A stretch of DNA of 64,000 nucleotides from Roseospira visakhapatnamensis (GTDB lineage: Bacteria > Pseudomonadota > Alphaproteobacteria > Rhodospirillales > Rhodospirillaceae), in NCBI RefSeq assembly GCF_014197915.1, contig NZ_JACIGK010000003.1:171799-235798 (forward strand), read 5' to 3'. The notes below the pieces were generated by a model. That model made no database searches, was not told where the DNA came from, and worked only from the letters and a program-made list of their open reading frames with translations. The position numbers were made by a program, and so were the translations under genes. Shown here in pieces: positions 28,201 to 37,019 of this stretch (position 1 is its first letter; every line of letters begins with the position of its first letter).

Positions 28201-29492
28201 CGGCCGGCCTCGGCCAGGGCGGACAGCCGCATCAGGTTGAGCGCCTCGGTCATGGCCTCGGACGGCTGCCAGTCGGGGTTGGCGGTGCGCAGCGTCTCGA
28301 TCATTGCCCGCGCGCCGTCCAGGTCGCCGGTGCGCACCTCGGCCCAGAACGGGCGGGTGTCCACCTGCAACGCCTCCAGCATGTCGGGGGTCGGCGTCCA
28401 GTCCGGATACTCGCGGCGGAGGTCGCGCAGCGCCTCGCGCGCGCCTGGCCGGTCGCCCGCCTGGATGCGGTCCCAGAACGGCCGCGTGTCCACGGTGGCC
28501 AGGGCCTCCATCATGCGCCGGTCGGGCACCCAGTCCGGGTTCTCGGCGCGCAACTGGGCCAGGATCTCCCGGGCGCCGGCGCGGTCGCCGGCTTCCATCC
28601 GCGCCCAGAACGGGCGTGTGTCCACGGTCGTCAGCGCCTCGATCATGTTGCTGGTGGGATACCAGTCCGGGTTGTCGCGCCGCAGCTGTTGCATGACCGC
28701 GTTGGCCCCGGCGCGGTCCCCGGCCTCGATGCGCGCCCAGAACGGCGTGGTGTCCACCGCCAGCGCCTCGACCATGCTGGGGCTGGGCGACCAGCCGGGA
28801 TTGTCGGCGCGCATACGCTCCAGCACCTCAAGGGCGCCGGTGCGATCGCCCACCCGGATCTCGTCCCAGAACGGCACGGTGTCGACGCCGCGATAGAAGC
28901 GCGTCGGGTCGCGCACCTGCGCGCGGACCGGATCGTTGACCCGCTGGTCCTCGGTCACGCGCACGGGCGCGGTGGCGCCCTCGGGGATCGGCGCGAGGTC
29001 GGTGCCGCCCAGCCGCTCCACGCGGACGGCGCCGCCGTCCCCGCCGCTGTCCGGTTCGCGACGCAGGCCGGTTCCGGGCATCGCCTGGACATCCGCGCCC
29101 GGGTCCAGCGCCTCGACGGCGGCGCCCGGCGCCACGGTTTCCACCTGGGCTCCCTCGTCGTCGCGCACCACCACGGGTGCGCCGTCCGCGTCCACGGGAC
29201 GCGCGGGAATCTCCGGCACGGCGTCGGTCGAACCGGCGCCGGCGGGTGTCTCGGCGGCTGTCTCATCGGCAGACGCCGGCGCGGCGTCGGCGTCGGGCGC
29301 GGCCGCCGGAGCGGGGAAGGGGCTTGCCGGGGGCGTGTCGGCCTGATCGCCGGACTCGGTGGTGGAGGTCGCCATCTGGGCCCGGGCCGCGATCCAGGCC
29401 GCCGGTTCGGTGGGGATGAACCGGGACACCAGCAGCCCCAACAGCACCACCAGTCCGGCGCCGCTCAGCAACAGGACCCTGTGCGTCGTCAT
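25245..29492 (-). CDS. bcsC: Cellulose synthase outer-membrane subunit BcsC
   Basis: A roughly 1415-residue protein combining a membrane-anchoring N-terminus (hydrophobic residues 6-22), an acidic Ala/Pro linker, five 43-residue 'PFW..GDR' repeats, a long series of TPR-like helices (about 430-1000) and a C-terminal BCSC beta-barrel. The barrel block KNLSKFTYGHGGYYSPQ and the terminal strand TLRYSFGERGG are diagnostic. BcsC guides the glucan through periplasm and outer membrane. The ATG at 29492 overlaps the bcsZ stop (ATGA) and has GGAGGG upstream; the ATG at 29498 would sit directly on that site. It is the last gene of the cellulose operon. Confidence 0.93.
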   Translation of the reverse strand: MTTHRVLLLSGAGLVVLLGLLVSRFIPTEPAAWIAARAQMATSTTESGDQADTPPASPFPAPAAAPDADAAPASADETAAETPAGAGSTDAVPEIPARPVDADGAPVVVRDDEGAQVETVAPGAAVEALDPGADVQAMPGTGLRREPDSGGDGGAVRVERLGGTDLAPIPEGATAPVRVTEDQRVNDPVRAQVRDPTRFYRGVDTVPFWDEIRVGDRTGALEVLERMRADNPGWSPSPSMVEALAVDTTPFWARIEAGDRAGANAVMQQLRRDNPDWYPTSNMIEALTTVDTRPFWARMEAGDRAGAREILAQLRAENPDWVPDRRMMEALATVDTRPFWDRIQAGDRPGAREALRDLRREYPDWTPTPDMLEALQVDTRPFWAEVRTGDLDGARAMIETLRTANPDWQPSEAMTEALNLMRLSALAEAGRHGEIVALAGSEPDLFACDRIEALWWLADAHAALRQKQALSALYRRILTQCPAPSPEDLGITLQKASTHLPTEEFAAYVKAIDAAGWPTEARTRYDQATQGLASRRLQEAIESGNVTAVERAVADTPAVQRDPALTNLVGYFLLNKRRPADARPWFERSLALEETFDARQGLVLALVRSNALDRAAEVAGAAPEKRAALQRIVGDAYADAATRAARRGQRAEARTLTEKAAALGVRRPGPSAVGIGYERLNKGDPQGALARFVASYKRNPTPASATGITVALQQLGRVAEARQMACGWSARAANLAQLCQDLRASEAALAFEAGDYDQVLAMAAEAGPGANADLRALEAWSYYSLEEYDRAEAAFEAALQRSPGNTDMLEGLALTRLNGGRPGEAMDLACPRAGSSAGLADACADAAATLANESFEDGDWRAVLRTAEIARASGADNANLAQLEGWSLLRLDRPEEASQRFEVAYRADPDSGAGAGLLESLEKSGDTRRARYLVEDLGGPLKDAWRVRAYDTYVERSQYLMAHQALGDEEPALRGLFDPEVVMGVFYRSRSGDDGLDAFTGRYGQLEMGDAFTGFNGYPARWGLRVEGLDADIGDPDACALVGRRGQINDQSLDATANFLATLLADPNISDSDREIVNQAIADVRATRARGSNGAAVAQAISDACNRVNASLPSAVQGAWVASPTSGDSIFHVYADFRQEAPNSTFEGSVGFGPVGGEVGAVPLGHLSVTSYGDGATLSGTAFAETRKDSLLSQSGMVDPFTGDSWGRVVEYGLKAGATFDVSERFAVSAEVLGSYLTGRDVEDNRRLRGTLSAAYDLKPDGFKYLRVGPSLMVQGYDKNLSKFTYGHGGYYSPQWNTTAGLFVDLLTLEGKDWLVGGRAFAGLTSSEEDSTPLFPTEDDGQRYAGTDSEGLSTELELRGAWQVAPQWQLGGLLRHSTAPDYEDTAVGMTLRYSFGERGGVLARDLPSFVDRGRQ
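28236..28886 (-). repeat. Five tandem 43-44-residue protein repeats inside BcsC
   Basis: Residues about 203-419 of BcsC consist of five consecutive units beginning at each VDT.PFW. Consensus: VDT-x-PFW, then a segment ending GDR.GA, a helix with LR, NPDW.P, M.EAL. The unit spacing is 43, 44, 44, 43. They precede the ordinary TPR region and differ from canonical TPRs in the invariant PFW and NPDW tryptophans. Confidence 0.85.
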
Positions 29493-30928
29493 ACCCATCC
29501 CTCCCGCGCCAATCCGACCTGGAGCCAGAGCGCGCTGGCGTAGTAGTCCGCGTCGTCGCCCAGATCCGGCAAGGTCACCGTCCCCAGGGTCCAGTCGTCC
29601 CAGGCCGCGCTGGTGAGTACGAAGACAGCCTGGAATCCCGGATTGGACTCGTAGACGGTGACCGTGTCCTTGGTCAGATCGGTCCAGCTTGGCGTGAACC
29701 GGGCGCCGTCGAAGTGGCCCCAGAAGGTGATGAACGGCTCCAGCCGCTCGGGGGTCTGGCGCCCGCCCCAGATCAGGTTCAGGGGAATGCGAATGGCGTT
29801 GAAGCCGAAGGCCGGTTCGAACCCCTCCGGCAGGTCGAGGCGCGGCAGCGGCTCGCCCGCCTCGGCGCCCGTCTCGGCGTCCGCCTCAGTGTTAGCCTCA
29901 GTGTCAGTCTCGGGGGGCCCGTCGGCGGTGTCCTCGGCCGGCGCGTCGGCGGTGGCGCCAGGGTCGGCGTCGGGCTCCGGACCGGCCGTGGCGTCGGGCT
30001 CCGCCCCCTCGGCGTTCGCCTCGGCCGGCCCGGCCGCGTCGTCCGTGCCGGCGTCCTCGGCGGTCTCGGTCTCGGTTTCGGCGGGGGGGTCGGCCTCCTG
30101 ATAGCGCACCAGCAGCCAGTCTGGCGGCAGATTCCAGCGGCCGAAGCGCGCCTCCTGGATAAGGTCGGCGCCGTTGGCGGACAGGCGCTGCCAGATCGCG
30201 TCGCCCGTGAGCATGCCCAGCGCGTCGATGGCCGGAAAGACGTAGTAGGAGGGGTTGAGGATCACGGCGCCGTCCCGCCGGAACCCGTCCACCCCCGGCA
30301 GCATCATCAGCACGCCGTCGCGTTCCAGCACCGTGAGCCGCAGGATGTCGCCGGCCAGGGTCACGGCGTCCGAGCGGTAGGACGGCTCGGACCACCGCTG
30401 GCTCGCCCGGGTCAGCGCCCAGGCGACCAGCAGGTCGCCGTCGGTGGCGTTGTTGGGATCGTCGACGCGCCCCATGTCGCCGGCGGCGTCGGGATCGTCG
30501 GGCATCCAGCGCCAGGACAACAGGGCGTCATCGGGCCGGGACTGCAACGTCGCGCGGGTCCATCCCCACACCCGGTCGAAGGTGTCGCGGTCGTTCGCGG
30601 CCACCGCGAACAGCATGGCGTAGCCCTGGCCTTCGCTGTGGCTCACATGCTTGTTGGAGACATCCACCACCCGGCCGGCGGGGGTGATGAAGCGGTCCCG
30701 GAACTGCGCCCATCCGGCCAACCAGTCCGCCGGCCGCACGTCATCGGTCGGCGCCCCCCGGCCGGTCCCGGCCGGGGGCAGGCTCCGCGACTCACCCGGA
30801 CGCGCCAGGGTGCATCCGGCCGCGCCGAGCGCGCCCGCCCCCAGCAGGCGCAGCAGGCCGCGCCGACTGGGAGGGGGCGTGCCGGTGCGATCCGCCCGCC
30901 CGCCCGTCGGGCCATCTGTCCTAGTCAC
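29489..30928 (-). CDS. bcsZ: Cellulase of the cellulose operon (GH8)
   Basis: A glycoside hydrolase family 8 endoglucanase of 479 residues that trims nascent cellulose in the periplasm. The N-terminus has a twin-arginine signal (SRRGLLRLLGAGAL) running into GAAGCT, so it may be a TAT-exported lipoprotein. The catalytic acid Glu is in VSHSEGQGYAML (near residue 99); the base region is NNATDGDLLVAWAL (near 163). Unusually, residues about 279-362 (DNA 29843-30094) are an acidic Ala/Glu/Asp/Thr low-complexity insert inside the catalytic domain, after WLLVRYQEAD and before the conserved FGFNAIRIPLNLIWGG. The gene overlaps bcsB by 8 bp and bcsC by ATGA. Confidence 0.92.
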   Translation of the reverse strand: MTRTDGPTGGRADRTGTPPPSRRGLLRLLGAGALGAAGCTLARPGESRSLPPAGTGRGAPTDDVRPADWLAGWAQFRDRFITPAGRVVDVSNKHVSHSEGQGYAMLFAVAANDRDTFDRVWGWTRATLQSRPDDALLSWRWMPDDPDAAGDMGRVDDPNNATDGDLLVAWALTRASQRWSEPSYRSDAVTLAGDILRLTVLERDGVLMMLPGVDGFRRDGAVILNPSYYVFPAIDALGMLTGDAIWQRLSANGADLIQEARFGRWNLPPDWLLVRYQEADPPAETETETAEDAGTDDAAGPAEANAEGAEPDATAGPEPDADPGATADAPAEDTADGPPETDTEANTEADAETGAEAGEPLPRLDLPEGFEPAFGFNAIRIPLNLIWGGRQTPERLEPFITFWGHFDGARFTPSWTDLTKDTVTVYESNPGFQAVFVLTSAAWDDWTLGTVTLPDLGDDADYYASALWLQVGLAREGWV

Positions 30929-33725
30929 CGTGCGAATCCACGTTCTTGCGCCTGGCGCGGTTTCGCAGCAGGACGTTGGCGATCACCGCCAGAAGCACGA
31001 TGATCACAAGGGCGCCGATGATCCACATCCAAGGGCTCTTGGACACGTGGTAGGACGCCTGGCTGATGGGGTTCATGTCGCCCACGTGAACCAGCGGGCT
31101 AATGGTGCGGGTCTCGGCGGTGGTGGGCGAGTCCCGCCAGATCATGATGTCCCCCTTCAGCGCGTCCCAGAAGGCGGGGTCAACCAGTCGCGCCACGCCC
31201 GCCAGGAGGGCCTCGGCGGTCTCGGCCGTCACCAGAGTGACCGTCCCGTCACTTTGGTTGGGCGAGGGGAAGCCCATGATGATCGCCGTGTCCCCCAGGC
31301 CGGCGCCATGGGCGACGTAGTTGCGCGGGCCCGGACTGGAGGCGGTGCGGGTGGGCGCCGGCTCGGCCGGCGCGCCGGCGGACTCGTCCCCCTCGCCCAG
31401 GACGCTATCGAACCAGCCGCCCAGGCCCCCGCCATCGTCGGCGGCCACCGCCTCGCTGGCCTGCTGCCGCTCCTCGTCGGCGTACTGATGGGACTCATAG
31501 GGAATGCGCTGCACCTCGCCCAGGGTGGCGCCGGCGCGGCGGAACAGGTCGGGGCGCAGCGACTGCACCGTTCCCACCAGCAGCACGTGTTCCTTGTCGG
31601 TCGGGTTTCGCGGCACCACCTCCAGGCCCGGCAACGGCGCGGCGGCCACCTGGGTCAGCTTGCCCACCAGGGTCAGGGCGGCCGTGATGACCTCCGGGCT
31701 GGTGTTCAGCACGCCGACGCCGGTGGAGCGCAGCCGGTCGGGCTGGAACAGCGGAATCCCGGTCTTCGCCAGCAGTTGCAGGTCCGGTAGCGGCACGTAA
31801 TGTTCCGCCTTGGGCAGCACCAGGGACGAGCTGTTGAACAGCGTCATCACCAGGTTTTCCTTGTAGAACGTAACGCAGGGTTCCAATTGCTCGGCCACCA
31901 GATACGACTCGAAGGTCAGCGTGTTGTAGCCGGGCGAGAACGATCGCAACGGGATGCGCACCTCGTACTCCCGGAACGAGCCTCCGGCCTTGTCGTTCAG
32001 GTGGATGGCGTGTTCCAGGTCACCATTGAGGAAGATGTTGAACACCGACGTGGGATGGAACGCCGCGCCGTAGGTCAGGTCCAGGAACAGCTTGACCTGC
32101 GCGTTCTCGCCGGCCCACAGGTCGGCCGGCATCAGCAAGGCGATATCGTTGCGCACCGTGCCGCCGGAGCCGTCGATCAGCAGCGACGGAACCCCCAGGT
32201 CCTTGAGGGTATAGGTGGTGCCCGGCACCAGGAACTTGCGCACGCCGACCGGTTGCTCGCCCCCGCCCTCGATGGCGTTGACGCGCATCCACCAGGCGTC
32301 GGCCAGGGGGAAATCGATGAACAACAGCGCCAGGGCGGCGGTGGTCACCTCGTCGTCGCTGGTGCCGGTGATCACCAGGCGCATGGCCTGACCGCCGCTG
32401 CCCGCCGGCAGCACCGCGATCACCGGGCCGGTGACCGAGCGCCAGGGAAAGTTGGGCAGTGATCCCCGCAGGTCGTTCACGGTGCCGGCCATGACCTGAT
32501 CGGTGTCGGGCAGGCTGCCGCTGCCCAGCGCCTGATGGCGGATGATGGCCGGTTCATATTGAAGGCGCAGCCCGGTGCTCTGGGCGATCAGGCCGGACCA
32601 ATAGAGCGCGCCCGGCCGCACGGTCACGTCCGGCGTCACCACGGTCAGGTCGCGAACGCCGCCGATGCCGGGCGAGAACACCTGGTCCAGGCGCGCCAGC
32701 GTGATGCTGTCGTTGTTGCGTGTGCCGTTGACGATGATTTCGGAGCGCGAGGTATCGATCTCCGTCCACAGCTCGGGCGCGCTGATGTCCTCGCACTCAT
32801 AGGTATAGTGCTGCGCGGCCTCGATGGTCAGGCTGTTGAACCCCGCCGTGATCAGCTCCACCGGAACCGGCACCCGGACCTGGTTGCGGGTGCCCTTGCG
32901 GTCCAGCCGCACCTGGCCGATGGCGGTTTCGTTCCAGCGCACGGTCAGGGCCGAGCGTTCGGGGAGCAGGGCGATGGAGTTGGTGAAGGTCAGGCGCACC
33001 TCGACACTGTCCAGGTCCAGCCGGCCGGCGAAGGGGATGGAGATGCTGCGGCGGGGTCCGACGCCGTTCAGGCGGATCGGGCCTGTTTCCGGCACGAACT
33101 TGGCCAGCGAGTAGCGATCGTCCGTGGTCAGCCCGTCCAGGCCGTATCGCGGGCCGAAGCCGGCCCGACCGTTGGCGCGATCCGTCGCCTCGGCGGCCAC
33201 GCGCCGCGAACCCTGGCTGTCCGCTTCGCCGAAGGCCGGACCGCCCGCCGAAAGGCGGCCCGCCCCGGCGGGTCCCGGCGCGGCCGGGGCGCCGTCCGAC
33301 ATCATGCCGGCGCCGCCGGTCGATGGGCGCGTCGGAACACCGGCCGACTGCGCCAGACTCATCGCCGGCATCAGGGCCAGCATCACGGCCAGCACCAGGC
33401 CGGACCCGAGCGCCGGTGTGGTTGGTCCCAGACCCCGGGACGGGATGCGCGCGCCGTCTCGCCCCGCGCCGTCTCGGTTCATCGCCACGTTGGACACAAG
33501 GTCCCGGAGTCGCCCGATGGCGACCCGGCCCCGCCAAATCTTGCCGTTGCCCATGGTCTGGTCCTGTCCTGTCCCGGTTTCCGTCGCGGTCCGACCCCGC
33601 CGACGCTGCTGGCCCACACGCGCCCCGTCACCGACGGTTCCCGGGGATCCGTCATCGCCGTGCGATGCCGGCGTTGCCGGGTGGAGCCGGCCATGGTGCC
33701 GGCGCTGCAGGTCGTCCGTTGTCAT
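30921..33725 (-). CDS. bcsB: Cellulose synthase subunit B
   Basis: A 934-residue periplasmic partner of BcsA. It has an N-terminal extension with an export helix (LGSGLVLAVMLALMPAMSLAQ, near residue 105), paired carbohydrate-binding/flavodoxin-like domains (RLDLDSVEVRLTFTNSIALLP and TLTFESYLVAEQLEPC are family-like) and a C-terminal anchor helix (PWMWIIGALVIIVLLAVIANVLL) that packs on BcsA. The start at 33725 has AAGGGGGGC upstream and lies 19 bp after bcsA; an internal ATG at residue 58 would also leave the signal helix intact. About 80 residues before the export helix is longer than usual. Confidence 0.93.
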   Translation of the reverse strand: MTTDDLQRRHHGRLHPATPASHGDDGSPGTVGDGARVGQQRRRGRTATETGTGQDQTMGNGKIWRGRVAIGRLRDLVSNVAMNRDGAGRDGARIPSRGLGPTTPALGSGLVLAVMLALMPAMSLAQSAGVPTRPSTGGAGMMSDGAPAAPGPAGAGRLSAGGPAFGEADSQGSRRVAAEATDRANGRAGFGPRYGLDGLTTDDRYSLAKFVPETGPIRLNGVGPRRSISIPFAGRLDLDSVEVRLTFTNSIALLPERSALTVRWNETAIGQVRLDRKGTRNQVRVPVPVELITAGFNSLTIEAAQHYTYECEDISAPELWTEIDTSRSEIIVNGTRNNDSITLARLDQVFSPGIGGVRDLTVVTPDVTVRPGALYWSGLIAQSTGLRLQYEPAIIRHQALGSGSLPDTDQVMAGTVNDLRGSLPNFPWRSVTGPVIAVLPAGSGGQAMRLVITGTSDDEVTTAALALLFIDFPLADAWWMRVNAIEGGGEQPVGVRKFLVPGTTYTLKDLGVPSLLIDGSGGTVRNDIALLMPADLWAGENAQVKLFLDLTYGAAFHPTSVFNIFLNGDLEHAIHLNDKAGGSFREYEVRIPLRSFSPGYNTLTFESYLVAEQLEPCVTFYKENLVMTLFNSSSLVLPKAEHYVPLPDLQLLAKTGIPLFQPDRLRSTGVGVLNTSPEVITAALTLVGKLTQVAAAPLPGLEVVPRNPTDKEHVLLVGTVQSLRPDLFRRAGATLGEVQRIPYESHQYADEERQQASEAVAADDGGGLGGWFDSVLGEGDESAGAPAEPAPTRTASSPGPRNYVAHGAGLGDTAIIMGFPSPNQSDGTVTLVTAETAEALLAGVARLVDPAFWDALKGDIMIWRDSPTTAETRTISPLVHVGDMNPISQASYHVSKSPWMWIIGALVIIVLLAVIANVLLRNRARRKNVDSHGD

Positions 33726-33744
33726 CGATGCCCCCCTTGGTCTC

Positions 33745-36081
33745 TCAAACGCTTTCTGCTTGAGCCGCCCGTGTCCGAGTCCGTGGCGCCCGCCGGAACA
33801 GTCTGGCCAGGGGGCGGGAAAACAGCATCTTGAAGTGCTCGGTGACCGCCATGCGGCCCAGCCTCAACGTCACCCAGAGCGCCCGCCAGAACATCATCGG
33901 GCGCGTGCGGCGGGACACGAACGTCTCCCAGCGGGCGCTGTCCCCGAAGGCCAGGGCCACGGCGTCGAACACCTCGTCGTCGGTGCGCGGCCGGAACACC
34001 GTGCCCAACTGCTCAAAACGGCCGGACATCCACTTGGCCCGCAGTTCCAGATTCATCCGGAAGCGGGCCCCATCGCCCCGAATGGCCTCCAGGATGCCCT
34101 GGTCGCCGCTGGCCCAGTCGTCGGGCGCCGGCATGTCCAGGGAGATGCGGGCGCCTCCTTGCGACAGGTCGACGATCATGCAGGGAATGGTGGTGTCCTT
34201 GATGGTCAGGCTGCCCTTGTATCGGGACGGCATGCGCGGCGCGGCGCGGCGCTGGCGCTGCTCCAGCAGCGCGCCCAGGCTGCCCAGCAGGATCATGAGA
34301 TTGAACAGGTTCCAGGCGAAGGCGACGACCGTCAGATCGCGATCGATGTCGATCACGCTGTAGCGCCATACGCCGAAGAAAATCCCGGTGACGACCAGGA
34401 CCAGCAGGACGTAGAACGGGCGGACATAGGGCGAGATGAAGTCCTGGTTCAGGGTCCGTCCTTTTGGTGTGACCACGAAGCGCGGTTTGCGGGGGTTGCG
34501 AATGACCTGCCACAACGCCCGCCCCGTGAAGACGGACTGTAAGACCTCGTAGAGTTCGGATACGAACGGCCAGCGCACGCGACCGAACAGAACGTCCGTC
34601 ATGTAGAAGACCGCGATCATGTGCGGGACGGTGTAGATCATCACCTCGGTCAGGGTCGCGTTGTACACCCGCATGCCGAGGATCAGGTACATCAGCGGCG
34701 CCAGCACGAAGACCAGGCGAGCAAAGGGGAAGAACCAGAACAGGGACGAATTGATGTACCCCAGGCGCTGATGCCAGGACAGGCCGGGCCGGAAGACCGG
34801 GTTCTTCAGCAGGAAGATCTGCACCATGCCCTGTGTCCAGCGCATGCGCTGGATGACGAAGTCGGCAAAGGTCTCCGGCGACAGCCCGGCCACCATGGCC
34901 CGTTCCAGATAGATGCTGCGATAGCCCCGGGCGTGCAGGTCCAGGGCCGTCTCGGCGTCCTCGGTGATGGTCTCGCCCAGGAAGCCGTTGGCCTCTTCCA
35001 GCGCCGAGCGACGCAGTATGGCCGCCGACCCGCAGAAGAACGAAGCATCCCAGAAGTCCAGGCCGCACTGGATGGTGCGATAGAACATCTCGTTCTCGGA
35101 CGGGCTGCGGCTGAACGACTTCAGCAGATTGCGTTCGATCGGGTCGGGATTGATCATGAAGTGAGGGGTTTGCACCAGGAAGGTGCTGGGAGACGCCCGG
35201 AACCAGTCCACCGTGTTTTCCAGGATGTCCATGGTGGGGACATGGTCGGCGTCCAGGATCAGGATCAGGTCGCCGCCGGTCTGCCGGAACGCGTGATTGA
35301 CGTTCCCCGCCTTGGCCATCTCGTTCCGGGGCCGGGTGACGTAAGTGATCCCGAGGCGCTGGCACATGGCCTGGAGGTGTTCGCGCCGCGCGCGGGCCGC
35401 CTGGGCCGTCTCGGGGTCCTCGTCGGTGCACTTCTGGTCGGTGCCGCCGTCGTCGAGCAGATAGATGCGCAGCAGGTCCTGGGGATAACGGATCAGGCAG
35501 GCCGCGCGGATGGTGGTCTCCAGAAGATCCGGGTCTTCATTGTAGGTCGGGATGAACACGTCCACCGTGGGCATGGGCGCGCCCACCGGGACCGGCGGCG
35601 GATCGCGTCGGTGGGCCGGGTAGATGGCCACGAAAAGCCCCAGAAGAGCCACGGAAAAGGCATAAATCTCTGCGACGTAAAGAATGAGGCCGGGAAGCGC
35701 GTCCAGGAAGGTATCGTAATGGAGGGATACGAACGTCCGCCAGCCGAAGTACCGGAAGCTTATGAACAGCGCCAGGAACAGCACAATGATCCGGAGAACG
35801 CTGTTCGGGTCGTCACGCGGCACCATGGGGCGCAGCAGGAACACCGCCAGCAGGCAGATCATGACCATGAGGATCTGGGCGCTGCTGTCCACCGGCAGGG
35901 CGGCCAGCATGGCGCACAGCACCGCCAAGCCGATCCACACCCAGCCGAGCAGGGGCATCGGGACATCCTGATCCACCTGCAAACTTGTCTGTGCACGTTG
36001 GCCACGTCCGAACACCATGACGCGTGCAATCCCCTTTCGTTCGAAGCCTCCCCGACCATCCGTCGCGGCGGATTCAGCCAT
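33745..36081 (-). CDS. bcsA: Cellulose synthase catalytic subunit (UDP-forming) with PilZ domain
   Basis: A 778-residue processive family 2 glycosyltransferase of the inner membrane that polymerises UDP-glucose. Membrane helices at about 42-155 precede the GT domain, with DDG near 210, DADH near 277, FFCGS near 348, TED near 373 and QRMRW near 411. Further helices follow. A C-terminal PilZ domain begins near residue 595 with RRAAPR (the R-x3-R cyclic di-GMP motif) and DLSQGGARI (D-x-S-x2-G). Synthesis should therefore be switched on by cyclic di-GMP. It is the first gene of bcsA-bcsB-bcsZ-bcsC; no bcsD, bcsQ or ccpAx is present. A shorter start at 36018 is possible. Confidence 0.96.
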   Translation of the reverse strand: MAESAATDGRGGFERKGIARVMVFGRGQRAQTSLQVDQDVPMPLLGWVWIGLAVLCAMLAALPVDSSAQILMVMICLLAVFLLRPMVPRDDPNSVLRIIVLFLALFISFRYFGWRTFVSLHYDTFLDALPGLILYVAEIYAFSVALLGLFVAIYPAHRRDPPPVPVGAPMPTVDVFIPTYNEDPDLLETTIRAACLIRYPQDLLRIYLLDDGGTDQKCTDEDPETAQAARARREHLQAMCQRLGITYVTRPRNEMAKAGNVNHAFRQTGGDLILILDADHVPTMDILENTVDWFRASPSTFLVQTPHFMINPDPIERNLLKSFSRSPSENEMFYRTIQCGLDFWDASFFCGSAAILRRSALEEANGFLGETITEDAETALDLHARGYRSIYLERAMVAGLSPETFADFVIQRMRWTQGMVQIFLLKNPVFRPGLSWHQRLGYINSSLFWFFPFARLVFVLAPLMYLILGMRVYNATLTEVMIYTVPHMIAVFYMTDVLFGRVRWPFVSELYEVLQSVFTGRALWQVIRNPRKPRFVVTPKGRTLNQDFISPYVRPFYVLLVLVVTGIFFGVWRYSVIDIDRDLTVVAFAWNLFNLMILLGSLGALLEQRQRRAAPRMPSRYKGSLTIKDTTIPCMIVDLSQGGARISLDMPAPDDWASGDQGILEAIRGDGARFRMNLELRAKWMSGRFEQLGTVFRPRTDDEVFDAVALAFGDSARWETFVSRRTRPMMFWRALWVTLRLGRMAVTEHFKMLFSRPLARLFRRAPRTRTRAAQAESV

Positions 36082-36438
36082 CGGAACATTTTGAGTATAA
36101 CAACATCGATGATTAGACCTGCATTTTAAAGCATCACATTAAACACCACGAATGGTCGTCTGGTGACCGGATCCGGCCGACCTGGTGTTTTGTCTTCTGA
36201 ATCAAGTGATTGTAACGAATCCGGTGCGACTGTCGGGGGGCCGGTTCGCCGGGCGAGGCACGACGCCTCGCCCCGACTCTGCCCCAGCAAAAAGAATGCC
36301 GGTCGCCGACTCGGGTCCCGAAACGCGAGGACCGTTCGGGATGCGCGCTATTTCTGCGCGCGCTTCAGGGTGTTATGCCCCATACCTGACAGGAAACCGA
36401 CGCCGATGGGTCGGGCCGCCGCGCCGGAACGCCCGTCG
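36082..36438. other. Leader of the cellulose operon / end of coq7
   Basis: A gap of 357 bp. The part next to bcsA (36090-36160) is markedly AT-rich (ATTTTGAGTATAACAACATCG; GCATTTTAAAGCATCACATTAAA) and is the likely promoter region of the operon, read on the minus strand. No specific binding motif was recognised, and no terminator hairpin for coq7 is obvious. Confidence 0.5.
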
Positions 36439-37017
36439 TCAGATCCGTTCCGACACCCAGATTGCGAACCGGGTGCCGCCCTTGATGGCCGACGAGAGCA
36501 CGGGGTAGGCCGGCGCCTGTTCGGCCCCGTTGCGCAGGCCGATGTCGCGATGCTCCAGTTCCTCCTCGCGAAACCGCAGCACGGTGTCGCGCAGGTCGGC
36601 GTCGTCGTCGCCCAGACGATCGGCCTGGGCCTGATAGTGACCGTCGATGGCCTCCTCGACGGCCACGGTGCAGGCCATGGCCGCCTTCTCCCCCAGCAAG
36701 GCCGTGCCGGCGCCCAGGGCGAACCCCATCACGTGCCAGACCGGTGTCATGGCCGTCGGGCGGACCCGGCGTTCGCGCACCAGCCGCTCGAAGGTCGCTA
36801 GGTGCTCCCGCTCCTGGTCGCGCATGTGCCGCAGCACGCCCGCGTTGGCCGTCTGATTGCCGAGAACGGCGATCTGGCCTTCATAGATGCGAACGGCGCC
36901 GTACTCGCCGGCGTGATCGACGCGGATCATGCGGGCGACCTCCTGGCGTCGGGGGCGGTCACCGGGCAGGCGGGCCGGGCCGGGCCGGGGCACGGACGTG
37001 GCGGCGGAGTCGGTCAT
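36439..37017 (-). CDS. coq7: Demethoxyubiquinone hydroxylase (Coq7 family)
   Basis: A 192-residue carboxylate-bridged di-iron monooxygenase that hydroxylates a late ubiquinone intermediate. Both halves of the di-iron site are visible: MIRVDHAGEYGAVRIYEGQI with later MRDQEREHL, and TVAVEEAIDGHY with REEELEHRDIGL (E..EH motifs). The frame is open far upstream, but the ATG at 37017 has GGAG at proper spacing and begins the protein just before the family's PGDRPRRQEVARMIRVDHAGE. It starts three bases after the dsbB stop, so the two are probably co-transcribed. Coq7 rather than UbiF is typical of alphaproteobacteria. Confidence 0.95.
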   Translation of the reverse strand: MTDSAATSVPRPGPARLPGDRPRRQEVARMIRVDHAGEYGAVRIYEGQIAVLGNQTANAGVLRHMRDQEREHLATFERLVRERRVRPTAMTPVWHVMGFALGAGTALLGEKAAMACTVAVEEAIDGHYQAQADRLGDDDADLRDTVLRFREEELEHRDIGLRNGAEQAPAYPVLSSAIKGGTRFAIWVSERI

Positions 37018-37019
37018 GG

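Noticed and set aside
25137..29543. 1468-codon plus-strand frame opposite bcsC
   Set aside because: Antisense shadow; the minus strand gives a complete BcsC with diagnostic barrel motifs.
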